Below the pieces are notes generated by a model. It made no database searches, was not told the origin of the DNA, and saw nothing but the letters and a program-made list of their open reading frames with translations. Shown here in pieces: positions 36,391 through 47,088 of a DNA stretch of 64,000 nt. The first letter of the stretch is position 1. Each line of letters starts with the position of its first letter. This DNA is from DATDDB01 sp035260545 (GTDB lineage Bacteria > Pseudomonadota > Gammaproteobacteria > Burkholderiales > Gallionellaceae). The DNA lies in assembly GCA_035260545.1 (NCBI GenBank), contig DATFUZ010000024.1, positions 1 through 64,000 on the forward strand, given 5' to 3'. Position numbers and translations under genes: made by a program.

Positions 36391-37916
36391 AGACCTTCGC
36401 CGCCCTGCTCGCCGTACTGTGCGCCGGCGCCGCGCTGCCCCTGCACGCCGCACCGCTGCCGGAGCCGGTGATCGCGGCGCTCAAGCGCGCGCACATTCCG
36501 CTGTCCGATGTCGGCATCGTGGTGCAGGCGGTGGATGCCCCCGCACCGCTCATCGCGGTGCATGCCTCGCAGCCGATGAACCCGGCATCCACCATGAAGT
36601 TGCTCACCACTTATGCAGCCCTGGAAACGCTGGGACCGGCCTATCGCTGGAAGACCGAGGCCTACCTCGACGGGAAGCTGAAGGATGGCGTCCTGCAGGG
36701 GAATCTGGTGTTCAAAGGCTATGGCGACCCCAAGCTGACCATGGAGCAGTTCTGGATGTGGCTGCGCGAGCTGCGCCAGCGCGGCTTGCGCGACATCCGC
36801 GGCGATGTGATCCTGGACCACGGCTATTTCGCGGACGATACCGGGAATCCTGCCACCTTCGACCGCGACCCCACGCGCGCCTACAACGTAAGCCCCAGCG
36901 CGCTGCTGCTGAATTTCAATGCCATCCATGTGCACCTCATCCCCGATGGGCGCCGCACCACCGCGCTGATCGAACCGCAGCTCGCGGGATACACGGTGCA
37001 AAACAACGTCGCGGCAGCGGCGCGCATGGGATGCCGCGGCGGCAAGGCAGTGCATGCACGGCTGGAAGGCAATACCATCCGCCTGGAGGGCAAGATCTCC
37101 GCCAACTGCGGCGAGGTGGATGAATACTATTCGCTGCTCCCGCACGACCGGTACTTCTTCTCCGTGTTCGGCGCGCTGTGGAAGGAACTGGGCGGCACGG
37201 TGGAAGGCGGCCTGCGCACCGGCAATGTGCCCGCGGGCCTGACGCCCTTTGCGACCTATGTTTCGCCGGAGCTGGCACAGATGATTCGCGACATCAACAA
37301 GTTCAGCAACAACATCATGGCGCGGCAGGTGTTCCTGACCCTGGGGGTGGCGGGCGCGGACGCGCCGGCTGACAGCGGGGCAGACGTGGCCGAGATGCAG
37401 GCGGGCGGAGATACCGCGCAGGACGAAGCCGCTTCCGCCCCGGCGGCAGGAGCACTGCCGGCGACAGCGGCCGCGCCCGCCGGCAGTGCGGCGGCCAGCG
37501 CCCCGCGCAGCATCGCATGGATGCAAGACTGGCTGAAGCAGGAACATCTGCAGTTTCCCGAGCTGGTGATGGAAAACGGCTGCGGCCTGTCGCGCAAAGC
37601 GCGCATCAGCCCGCTCCACCTCGCTGCCTTGCTGCAGCGCGCGGCGCACAGCCCCTTCTACCCCGAACTGGAATCGTCGCTGCCCATCCTCGGCATGGAC
37701 GGCACGGTGAAACGGCGCTTTCACGACACCAGCCTTGCCGGTCACGCGCACCTGAAGACCGGCACGCTGGACGGCGTCAAGGCCGTCGCGGGCTATGTCG
37801 ACGCGGCCGACGGCAGGAAATGGATCGTCACCTTCATCATCAACGGACCCAACGCAAGCCGGGGACGCGCCGCGCAGGACGCCCTGATCGCGTGGGTGGA
37901 ACGCAACGGCCAATAG
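36387..37916 (+). CDS. dacB: D-alanyl-D-alanine carboxypeptidase/endopeptidase (PBP4 type)
   Basis: A 509-residue periplasmic class C penicillin-binding protein that trims or cuts peptidoglycan cross-links. It has a signal peptide (MKTFAALLAVLCAGAALPLHAA), the SxxK motif in PASTMKL, the SxN motif in FSNNIMARQ near residue 304, and KTG near residue 456. An Ala/Pro-rich, low-complexity stretch of about 55 residues (about 320-374) lies between SxN and KTG and is not part of the usual fold. The gene overlaps bioA by four bases. Confidence 0.93.
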   Translation: MKTFAALLAVLCAGAALPLHAAPLPEPVIAALKRAHIPLSDVGIVVQAVDAPAPLIAVHASQPMNPASTMKLLTTYAALETLGPAYRWKTEAYLDGKLKDGVLQGNLVFKGYGDPKLTMEQFWMWLRELRQRGLRDIRGDVILDHGYFADDTGNPATFDRDPTRAYNVSPSALLLNFNAIHVHLIPDGRRTTALIEPQLAGYTVQNNVAAAARMGCRGGKAVHARLEGNTIRLEGKISANCGEVDEYYSLLPHDRYFFSVFGALWKELGGTVEGGLRTGNVPAGLTPFATYVSPELAQMIRDINKFSNNIMARQVFLTLGVAGADAPADSGADVAEMQAGGDTAQDEAASAPAAGALPATAAAPAGSAAASAPRSIAWMQDWLKQEHLQFPELVMENGCGLSRKARISPLHLAALLQRAAHSPFYPELESSLPILGMDGTVKRRFHDTSLAGHAHLKTGTLDGVKAVAGYVDAADGRKWIVTFIINGPNASRGRAAQDALIAWVERNGQ

Positions 37917-38072
37917 CACACGTGTTGCGCGCCTGATACACGAACCAGCATATTTATCCCAATTGGATCGCAACGGGCCTTGATTTGGCTATGATAGCCA
38001 TCCTTGCCCCGGGGTATAGGGGCGGGGAAGACCTGAATTCATAAATACGTATATATGCATGGAGGCAATATA

Positions 38073-38606
38073 ATGAAAAAAGTTGTTTGTGCGCTGCTGA
38101 TTTCCGCCGCTGCGGTTTCCGCACCGGCTTTCGCCGAGGGTTTCATGGACGGCGTGGTCGGCAGCAAGTACATCGCCGCTGACGTTGGCCAGATCAGCTA
38201 TCCCCCGGGCAACGCGACGTCGATCGACGTCGGCTTCGGCTACCAAGTGCATCCCGCTGTCGCCGTGGAAGTTGACTACCTGAACGGCAGCAAGTACTCG
38301 TACAACGTGTTCGGCGTTAACGCTGACTATCAGCTGACCGCGCTGCAAGTGGCGGCTGTGGGCCATTACAATTTCGGCAATGGCTGGGGCGCCTACGCCA
38401 AGGCCGGCATCGCCCACAACATGCAAAAGGCTACGGGCAGCCTCTTCGGTATCAGCATCAGCCAGACTGCGACATCCAACGACCTGATGGTCGCCATCGG
38501 CGGCACCTATGACGTGGCCGACAACATCAAAGTGCGCGCGCAGTATCAGGAGACTGGCATCTCCTCCGTGAACGTGCTCTCCATCGGCGCCCAGTTCGGC
38601 TTCTAA
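38073..38606 (+). CDS. Small outer-membrane beta-barrel protein
   Basis: A 177-residue exported protein with a signal peptide (MKKVVCALLISAAAVSAPAFA). It is rich in alternating beta strands and ends in an aromatic GAQFGF, the usual signal for outer-membrane barrel assembly. It resembles the eight-stranded OmpA/OmpW/opacity-type barrels. GGAGG lies eight bases before the ATG. A second barrel of the same style follows at 38885. The role is unknown. Confidence 0.82.
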   Translation: MKKVVCALLISAAAVSAPAFAEGFMDGVVGSKYIAADVGQISYPPGNATSIDVGFGYQVHPAVAVEVDYLNGSKYSYNVFGVNADYQLTALQVAAVGHYNFGNGWGAYAKAGIAHNMQKATGSLFGISISQTATSNDLMVAIGGTYDVADNIKVRAQYQETGISSVNVLSIGAQFGF

Positions 38607-38623
38607 GCTGAACCTGTCCGAGA

Positions 38624-38651
38624 AAGAAGCCGGGCTTGCCCGGCTTTTTCT
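38624..38651 (+). terminator. Terminator after the first barrel gene
   Basis: AGCCGGGC and GCCCGGCT pair around TT, followed by T5. It lies 18 bases past the stop. Confidence 0.9.
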
Positions 38652-38884
38652 TGGCCGCGGTTTACCACCCCCTGCGCCCGCCGTGCGCGGCGCCATGTCA
38701 CATGCACAACAACTGCGCTGACACGCTTCAACGACCTGGGTGTTTTCGTGTACGATTGCGCCCATATGGTTTGAGTACCGTATTTGTATTTTGCGCATAG
38801 GCGCTCGGCATGCGTGCATATGGACGATAGATTTCGCCATGCGGATGATCGCCGGGTTTAACGATTATTTGAGGAAATTACCCA

Positions 38885-39436
38885 ATGAAGAAGATTATTG
38901 CTGGTCTGCTGCTTTCCGCGGCCTGTGCCGCACCTGCCATGGCCACCGAGCCTGGGCAACCCTATTTCTCCGCGGAGTTTGGCCCGGCCACCTACACCAA
39001 CGCGCCGACCTTCCCGAATCCTAACGTACTGCGCCTTGCGGGCGGCATGACCTTTACCCCCAATTTCGGCGTGGAACTGGGCTACTCGATCTTCGGCAAC
39101 TCGGGCATCAGCGGCCCCGGCGGCTGGGCGTCCATAGACTCGACCAGCTCCCTGCAAATGCTCGCGGTCGGCTACCTTCCCCTGAGCCCCCAGGCCGACC
39201 TTTTCGGCAAGCTGGGCCTGGCCTTCAACAGCTATACCCTGGACTGCAACACCGCGACTTGCTTCGGCAGCTATCCCTATAGCAACACCGCCCTGGCGTT
39301 TGGGCTGGGCGCGAAGTTCAACGTGAGCCGCAATCTGGGCATCGAGGCGGAATACATGAACTACGGCGCCTTCGACGGCTACGCGGTTCCGCTGAAGGCA
39401 TCGGCGTTTACCATCGGCGCAGTATTCGGGTTCTGA
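38885..39436 (+). CDS. Small outer-membrane beta-barrel protein, paralog
   Basis: A 183-residue exported barrel with signal MKKIIAGLLLSAACAAPAMA and terminal phenylalanine in GAVFGF. Its length, signal and ending match the gene at 38073, so the pair probably arose by duplication, but the bodies have diverged. The two internal cysteines in DCNTATC could form a disulfide in an extracellular loop. A GAGGAAA ribosome site precedes the ATG. The 278-base gap ahead of it holds no other gene I can see. Each gene has its own terminator. Confidence 0.82.
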   Translation: MKKIIAGLLLSAACAAPAMATEPGQPYFSAEFGPATYTNAPTFPNPNVLRLAGGMTFTPNFGVELGYSIFGNSGISGPGGWASIDSTSSLQMLAVGYLPLSPQADLFGKLGLAFNSYTLDCNTATCFGSYPYSNTALAFGLGAKFNVSRNLGIEAEYMNYGAFDGYAVPLKASAFTIGAVFGF

Positions 39437-39464
39437 GCCTGAAATCTTGTTTGGCGCATGCCAG

Positions 39465-39493
39465 AAAAAAGCCGGGCGCTGCCCGGCTTTTTT
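39465..39493. terminator. Bidirectional terminator between the barrel gene and ubiD
   Basis: AAAAAAGCCGGGC and GCCCGGCTTTTTT form a nearly symmetric hairpin between convergent genes. Confidence 0.9.
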
Positions 39494-39518
39494 GTTGGGG
39501 ATCGGCGCTGATTCCGGG

Positions 39519-40982
39519 CTAAAGCCCCAGTTCCGCCCACATTATATCCACCCTGGCCTTGACTGCCGCATCCATGACGATGGGCGTGCCCCATTCGCGC
39601 TGGGTTTCGCCCGGCCATTTATTGGTGGCATCCAGCCCCATCTTGCCGCCGAGGCCCGAGACCGGGCTGGCGAAATCAAGGTAATCAATCGGCGTGTTCT
39701 CCACCAGGAGAGTGTCGCGCACCGGGTCCACGCGCGTGGTGATCGCCCAGATGACTTCCTTCCAGTCGCGGACGTCGATGTCGTCATCCACCACGATGAT
39801 GAACTTGGTGTACATGAACTGCCTGAGGTAGGACCACACGCCGAACATCACGCGCTTGGCGTGGCCCGCATACTGTTTCCTGATGCTGACCACCGCCATG
39901 CGATAGCTGCAGCCCTCTGGCGGCAGGTAGAAGTCCTGAATCTCCGGGAACTGCTTTTGCAGCAGCGGCACGAACACCTCGTTCAGCGCCACGCCAAGCA
40001 TGGCCGGTTCATCCGGCGGCTTGCCGGTGTAGGTCGAGTGGTAGATCGGGTCGCGCCGCATGGTGATGCGCTCCACGGTGAACACCGGAAATGTTTCCTG
40101 CTCGTTGTAATAGCCGGTGTGGTCGCCATAAGGCCCTTCGAGCGCGGTTTCGCCGGGATGGATTACGCCTTCCAGCACAATCTCGGCGGATGCTGGCACC
40201 TGCAAATCACTGCCGATGCATTTCACCAGCTCGGTCTTGGCCCCGCGCAGCAGGCCGGCAAACTGGTATTCGGAAAGCGTGTCCGGCACCGGCGTGACCG
40301 CCCCCAGTATGGTGGCGGGATCGGCGCCGATGACCACGGCGACCGGAAACGGCTCGCCGGGATGCTTTTCGCAATGCTCGCGGTAGTCCAGGGCGCCGCC
40401 GCGATGCGCCAGCCAGCGCATGATGGTCTTGTTTGGGCCTATCACCTGCTGGCGGTATATGCCCAGGTTCTGGCGCGGCTTGCCGGGACCGCGCGTGACC
40501 ACCAGGCCCCAGGTGATGAGGGGCGCGACGTCGCCAGGCCAGCAGTGCTGCACGGGCAGGCTGCCGAGATCCACGTCCCGACCCTCCCACACCGTTTCCT
40601 GGCAGGGCGCTGCCGACAGGACCTTGGGTGACATGGTGAGCACTTGCTTCAGCACCGGCCACTTGTCCCACGCATCCTTCAGGCCCTTGGGCGGCTCGGG
40701 CTCCTTGAGGTAGGCCAGCAGCTTGCCCACCTCGCGCAGAGCGTCCGTGCTCTCCTCGCCCATGCCCAGGGCGACGCGGCGCGGCGTGCCGAACAAATTG
40801 GCGAGCACGGGCATCGCGTGCCCGGTGGGCTTTTCAAACAGGATGGCCGGCCCCTGCGCGCGCAGCACGCGATCGCAGATTTCGGTCATTTCCAGATGCG
40901 GCGAGACCGGCGCGCCCACGCGCTTGAGTTCGCCCATCTTTTCCAGTTGTGCGATGAAATCGCGCAGGTCACGATAGCGCAT
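39519..40982 (-). CDS. ubiD: 4-hydroxy-3-polyprenylbenzoate decarboxylase UbiD
   Basis: A 487-residue prenylated-FMN-dependent decarboxylase of ubiquinone synthesis. It begins MRYRDLRDFIAQLEKMGELKRV and carries the catalytic ERITMRRDPIYHSTYTGKPPDEP stretch, read here in parts. Length matches E. coli UbiD (497). Together with ubiJ and ubiB it is the third ubiquinone gene in the window, and it is not linked to them. Confidence 0.96.
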   Translation of the reverse strand: MRYRDLRDFIAQLEKMGELKRVGAPVSPHLEMTEICDRVLRAQGPAILFEKPTGHAMPVLANLFGTPRRVALGMGEESTDALREVGKLLAYLKEPEPPKGLKDAWDKWPVLKQVLTMSPKVLSAAPCQETVWEGRDVDLGSLPVQHCWPGDVAPLITWGLVVTRGPGKPRQNLGIYRQQVIGPNKTIMRWLAHRGGALDYREHCEKHPGEPFPVAVVIGADPATILGAVTPVPDTLSEYQFAGLLRGAKTELVKCIGSDLQVPASAEIVLEGVIHPGETALEGPYGDHTGYYNEQETFPVFTVERITMRRDPIYHSTYTGKPPDEPAMLGVALNEVFVPLLQKQFPEIQDFYLPPEGCSYRMAVVSIRKQYAGHAKRVMFGVWSYLRQFMYTKFIIVVDDDIDVRDWKEVIWAITTRVDPVRDTLLVENTPIDYLDFASPVSGLGGKMGLDATNKWPGETQREWGTPIVMDAAVKARVDIMWAELGL

Positions 40983-41132
40983 ACTAATCCCTCGGTTAAG
41001 TTCGCTGAAGCGTCACGAGCGCAGGCAGAACGCGGCGGGCAGAGGCGAAAACGCGCAGTTTACCAAGGAGTAAATGAGCATTTTGAGCCTCCGGGCAACA
41101 AAGTGCTGCCGAGCGCAGCAGCTTCAGCCGCC

Positions 41133-41999
41133 TCAATAAAAACGCTCTTCGCCTTCCGGGCGGGTCTTGAACCGCTTATGCACCCAGAAATACTGTTCCG
41201 GCATTTCCAGCACCCGCTGCTCGATGAATTCATTCATGCGGCGCGCGTCGGCAATGTCGTCGCCGCTGGGATAATTTTCCCACGGCGGATAAAACGTCAC
41301 TACATAGCCCTCTCCGCCCGGCAGCAGGCGCGTGGTGACCGGCACCACTTTCGCACCGGTCATTTTCGCGATGCGCGGCACGCTGATCATGGTGGCGGCA
41401 GGCACGCCGAAGAAGGGAATGAAGGCGCCGTCCTTCACGCCCTGATCCTGGTCCGGCAAGTAGAAGAACGGCCTGGCTTGGCGCATGGCGCGGATGATCG
41501 GGCGCAGACCCTCCTGGCGCGAAAAGATGTCCTGGTGGCCGAAGCGCACGCGCTTGGTCAGCAGGAGGTCGTTGACATAGGCGTTCTTCTGCCTGGAATA
41601 CATGCTGACGCAGTCGCGGCGCTGGGCAATCCATTGCCCAGCGACATCCATGCCGACAAAGTGCGGCATCAGCAGGATGGCGGTGTGCCCCTCAAGCGCC
41701 CGGAAATTTTCCTCGCCCTCGATGCGGATCAGGCGGTTGATGCGCGCAGCGCTCGACCACCACAGGAGCACGCGCTCGACTAGGCCGCGCCCAAACATCA
41801 TGAAATGGCGGCGCACCAGCTCCTCACGCCGGTCTTCGCTCATCTGCGGGAAGCACAGCCTGAGATTGATCTGCGCCACCCGGCGGCGTTCGCGCCCCAG
41901 CCTGTAACCCAGCCAGCCGATGGCGCTGCCCAGGGCTGCCAGCACCCGGAACGGCAGGAAATGCAGCAGCCAGAGGAAGAACACGAGAATGCGGCTCAT
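41133..41999 (-). CDS. Lysophospholipid/lipid A acyltransferase (LpxL/HtrB family)
   Basis: A 288-residue inner-membrane acyltransferase with an N-terminal membrane anchor (MSRILVFFLWLLHFLPFRVLAALGSA, read in parts) and the catalytic HX4D box in LMPHFVGMD. It probably adds a secondary acyl chain to lipid A. Its start overlaps the stop of the sister gene by four bases, so the two are co-translated. Which acyl position it serves cannot be told. Confidence 0.88.
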   Translation of the reverse strand: MSRILVFFLWLLHFLPFRVLAALGSAIGWLGYRLGRERRRVAQINLRLCFPQMSEDRREELVRRHFMMFGRGLVERVLLWWSSAARINRLIRIEGEENFRALEGHTAILLMPHFVGMDVAGQWIAQRRDCVSMYSRQKNAYVNDLLLTKRVRFGHQDIFSRQEGLRPIIRAMRQARPFFYLPDQDQGVKDGAFIPFFGVPAATMISVPRIAKMTGAKVVPVTTRLLPGGEGYVVTFYPPWENYPSGDDIADARRMNEFIEQRVLEMPEQYFWVHKRFKTRPEGEERFY

Positions 42000-42880
42000 C
42001 CGGCCTGCCCCTCTGCCCGTGCCGGGGCTTGCACGCCCGCGGGCACCTTGTAACGGTTATAGCTCCACAGATACTGCTCGGGCCGTTCGCGGATCACGTT
42101 CTCCAGCGCGGCATTCATTTGCCTGCCGACCGCTTCATGCGGGGAGAGGTCCAGCGGCGTAAAGTGCAGCACGTAGCCTGCGCCGCGCGGCAGCCGTTCG
42201 CCGTAGGACATCACCACCATGGCCTTGCTCGATTCCGCGAGCCGCCCGACCAGTGTCATGGTGTAGGCGGGCCGCCCGAAGAAATCGGCCCACTCCCCTT
42301 CGCCATTGCCCGGCACCTGGTCGGGCAGCAGGCCGATGGCCTCGCCGCGCTTCAGGGCCTTGAACATGGCGCGCACGCCGCTGACATCCGTGCGTGCCAG
42401 CGCGGTCTGGCCGCGCGTGCGCCCGGCGCGCATGACGCCGTCCAGCCAGGCCAGCTTGGGCGGCCGGTACATGATGGTGATGGGCATCTGCGCCGCAAGA
42501 TACAGGGCCACGATTTCGAAGCAGCCCAGATGCGGGGTGAGAAAAATGATGCCCTGGCCGCGCTGGCGGGCGGCTTCCAGATGCTGCAAGCCCTGGCAGG
42601 ACTGAACCTTGCCCAGGACCACGTCCAGCGGGCGGCGCCAGACAAAGGGCAGCTCGCACAGGCTCTTGCCCATTTCCCGGATATTCGCGGCCAGCACCCG
42701 CCGGAATTCGGCCTGGGGCCTGCCCCGGTATTCACGGGCCAGATTCTCGTACAGGCGCGCAGCGTATTTGCGGTCCAGGGCGTACATCAGCCGGCCCAGC
42801 AGGGCGCCTGCCGCGTGCAGCAGGCGCAAGGGGAGCCGCGCGGCCATGTCAAACAGCCCGGTAACCAGTATTGCCTTCAT
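41996..42880 (-). CDS. Lysophospholipid/lipid A acyltransferase, second copy
   Basis: A 294-residue member of the same family, with the box HLGCFE (HX4E instead of HX4D). It has an N-terminal anchor and the conserved PDQVPGNGEGEWADFFG loop. The frame runs open to 42934, but the ATG at 42880 gives the family start; no ribosome site is obvious. Two such genes in tandem upstream of metK are common in betaproteobacteria. It is divergent from metK. Confidence 0.87.
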   Translation of the reverse strand: MKAILVTGLFDMAARLPLRLLHAAGALLGRLMYALDRKYAARLYENLAREYRGRPQAEFRRVLAANIREMGKSLCELPFVWRRPLDVVLGKVQSCQGLQHLEAARQRGQGIIFLTPHLGCFEIVALYLAAQMPITIMYRPPKLAWLDGVMRAGRTRGQTALARTDVSGVRAMFKALKRGEAIGLLPDQVPGNGEGEWADFFGRPAYTMTLVGRLAESSKAMVVMSYGERLPRGAGYVLHFTPLDLSPHEAVGRQMNAALENVIRERPEQYLWSYNRYKVPAGVQAPARAEGQAG

Positions 42881-42884
42881 GAAG

Positions 42885-42911
42885 GTGACAGCTGCGAAGA
42901 TTTGATATAAT
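42885..42911 (+). promoter_or_regulatory. Candidate promoter of metK
   Basis: TATAAT at 42906-42911 lies 43 bases ahead of the metK ATG. The only -35-like box is GTGACA at 42885-42890, with a short 15-base spacer. Confidence 0.45.
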
Positions 42912-42954
42912 GCGCCCCTTTTACCGCCAACCACTATACAGATATTGGAGCGTC

Positions 42955-44118
<1,164 letters not shown>

Positions 44119-44321
44119 GGCCACGCCGGAGGCGCTTGTCTTTACTTGGGTGAGGCTAACTTGCGCAGCAAGTTAAGCCGCATGGCGGCGGCCGAAACCA
44201 AAGTACAGGCAGCGGCCCTCCGGGCCGATGCTGGCCTGTAGGATTTTTCCCGCGCGCGGGGCCACCGGCTGGCGGCGCCGCAAGTGCGGGAGCAGTAAGT
44301 AGTATCTGCGTCAAGCTTCAC

Positions 44322-44410
44322 CCACCCCGCCGAGGGGCGCTGCAGCAGTCACCGCAAGGTGAGTCTGTCAGGCTCGGCGGGGCGGCTCAACACTGTGGTA
44401 ACGGCGCCCA
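44322..44410 (+). ncRNA. S-adenosylhomocysteine (SAH) riboswitch
   Basis: Just ahead of ahcY, the core CCGAGGGGCGCTGCAGC, a central CACCGCAAGGTG hairpin, then CAGGCTCGGCGGGG and the closing AACGGCGCCC match the SAH riboswitch. P1 pairs CCCCGCCGAG with CTCGGCGGGG. The riboswitch turns on ahcY when SAH, its substrate, builds up. It ends about 25 bases before the ahcY ATG, so control by ribosome-site access is likely. Confidence 0.9.
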
Positions 44411-44435
44411 TTCATTAACGTGAATGGAGACTGTT

Positions 44436-45836
<1,401 letters not shown>

Positions 45837-45858
45837 GCCGGTGCGGTGTGCCTGACGT

Positions 45859-45883
45859 GGGGGCGGCTTGCCGCCCCCGTTTT
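45859..45883 (+). terminator. Terminator after ahcY
   Basis: GGGGGCGGC and GCCGCCCCC pair around TT, followed by GTTTT. It lies between ahcY and the phage-holin-like gene. Confidence 0.82.
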
Positions 45884-45898
45884 GCCCAGGGTGTGAAT

Positions 45899-46282
45899 AT
45901 GTCACGACTGTTGCTGATCTGGATACTGAACGCGCTGGCGCTGCTGGCGGTGGCGAGTCTCGTGCCCGGCATCCGCATCGACGGTTTCGGCGCCGCGCTG
46001 GTCGCGGCCCTGTTCCTGGGTTTCGTCAATACGCTGATCCGCCCCATCCTGCTGCTGCTGACGCTGCCCGCGACCCTGATGACCCTGGGCCTGTTCATCT
46101 TTGTGATCAACGGCCTGCTGTTCTGGTTCATCGGCTCGGTGCTCAGGGGCTTCAGCGTCGACGGCTTCTGGTACGGCATCGCCGGCTCGCTGCTCTACAG
46201 TTTTTTCTCCTGGGGGCTGCAGGCTGCGGCCGCACAACTTGTGAGGAAACATGAACCACCCCGAGACCCCGATCAGTTTTGA
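45899..46282 (+). CDS. Phage holin family 4-like membrane protein
   Basis: A 127-residue, four-helix membrane protein starting MSRLLLIWILNALALLAVASL. The motif FLGFVNTLIRPILLLLTLP is typical of the family named after phage holins but found widely in chromosomes without phage. A frame open to 45848 exists; the ATG at 45899 has an AGGGTG site ahead. The gene overlaps metF by 32 bases. Its function is unknown. Confidence 0.85.
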   Translation: MSRLLLIWILNALALLAVASLVPGIRIDGFGAALVAALFLGFVNTLIRPILLLLTLPATLMTLGLFIFVINGLLFWFIGSVLRGFSVDGFWYGIAGSLLYSFFSWGLQAAAAQLVRKHEPPRDPDQF

Positions 46283-47087
46283 ATTTTTTCCGCCGCAGAC
46301 GCCGGAAGGAATGACCAAGCTTTCTGCGACCGCGCGCGAACTGGCGGCGCTGGGACCCGAGTATTTTTCCGTGACCTTCGGCGCAGGCGGCTCCACCCGC
46401 GAGCGCACCCTGGAGGCGGTCCAGATGATACGCAATGACGGCCTCGAAGCAGCGCCGCATCTTTCCTGCGTGGGTTCGACGCGCGAGAACATCCGCGCCG
46501 TCCTCAATACCTACCGGGAACTGGGTATACGGCGCATCGTGGCCCTGCGTGGCGACCTGCCCTCGGGCATGGCGGTGACCGGCGAGTTCCACTATGCGAA
46601 CGAACTGGTGTCCTTCATCCGCACCGAGACCGGCGACCACTTCCGCATCGAGGTGGCTGCGTATCCGGAGTTTCATCCGCAGGCAAAATCGCCGCGCGAC
46701 GACCTGCTCAACTTCAGGCGCAAGGTGGACGCCGGCGCCAACGCCGCGATCACCCAGTATTTCTACAACGCGGAGGCTTATTTCCACTTCGTGGAACAGG
46801 CTCGCGAGCTGGGTCTCACGTTGCCCATCGTGCCCGGCATCATGCCTATCGTGAAATTTTCCCAGCTCGCGCGCTTTTCCGACGCTTGCGGGGCGGAAAT
46901 CCCGCGCTGGATACGCAAGACGCTGGAGAGCTACGGCGACGATAGCGCCTCGGTGCAGGCGTTCGGCCTGGACGTGGTGACGGGCCTGTGCGAGAAGCTG
47001 CTGGCAGGCGGCGCGCCCGGGCTGCACTTCTACACGCTGAACCAGGCCAAGCCTTCCGTCGAGATCCTGAAGCGGCTGGGAGTGTGA
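46251..47087 (+). CDS. metF: 5,10-methylenetetrahydrofolate reductase
   Basis: A 278-residue FAD enzyme that provides 5-methyl-THF for methionine remaking. ISFEFFPPQTPEG, FGAGGSTRERT and the catalytic loop around LVSFIRTETGDHF identify it. GAGGA precedes the ATG, which lies inside the previous gene. It completes the methyl cycle block, and trhP starts one base after its stop. Confidence 0.96.
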   Translation: MNHPETPISFEFFPPQTPEGMTKLSATARELAALGPEYFSVTFGAGGSTRERTLEAVQMIRNDGLEAAPHLSCVGSTRENIRAVLNTYRELGIRRIVALRGDLPSGMAVTGEFHYANELVSFIRTETGDHFRIEVAAYPEFHPQAKSPRDDLLNFRRKVDAGANAAITQYFYNAEAYFHFVEQARELGLTLPIVPGIMPIVKFSQLARFSDACGAEIPRWIRKTLESYGDDSASVQAFGLDVVTGLCEKLLAGGAPGLHFYTLNQAKPSVEILKRLGV

Positions 47088-47088
47088 T

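Noticed and set aside
41073..41138. 21-codon frame with an AAGGAG site between ubiD and the acyltransferase
   Set aside because: It is very short, runs into the end of the convergent gene and resembles nothing known. It is not strong enough to call.
45899..46282. Prophage remnant, from the holin-like gene
   Set aside because: The family is common in chromosomes without phage, and no other phage gene is near.
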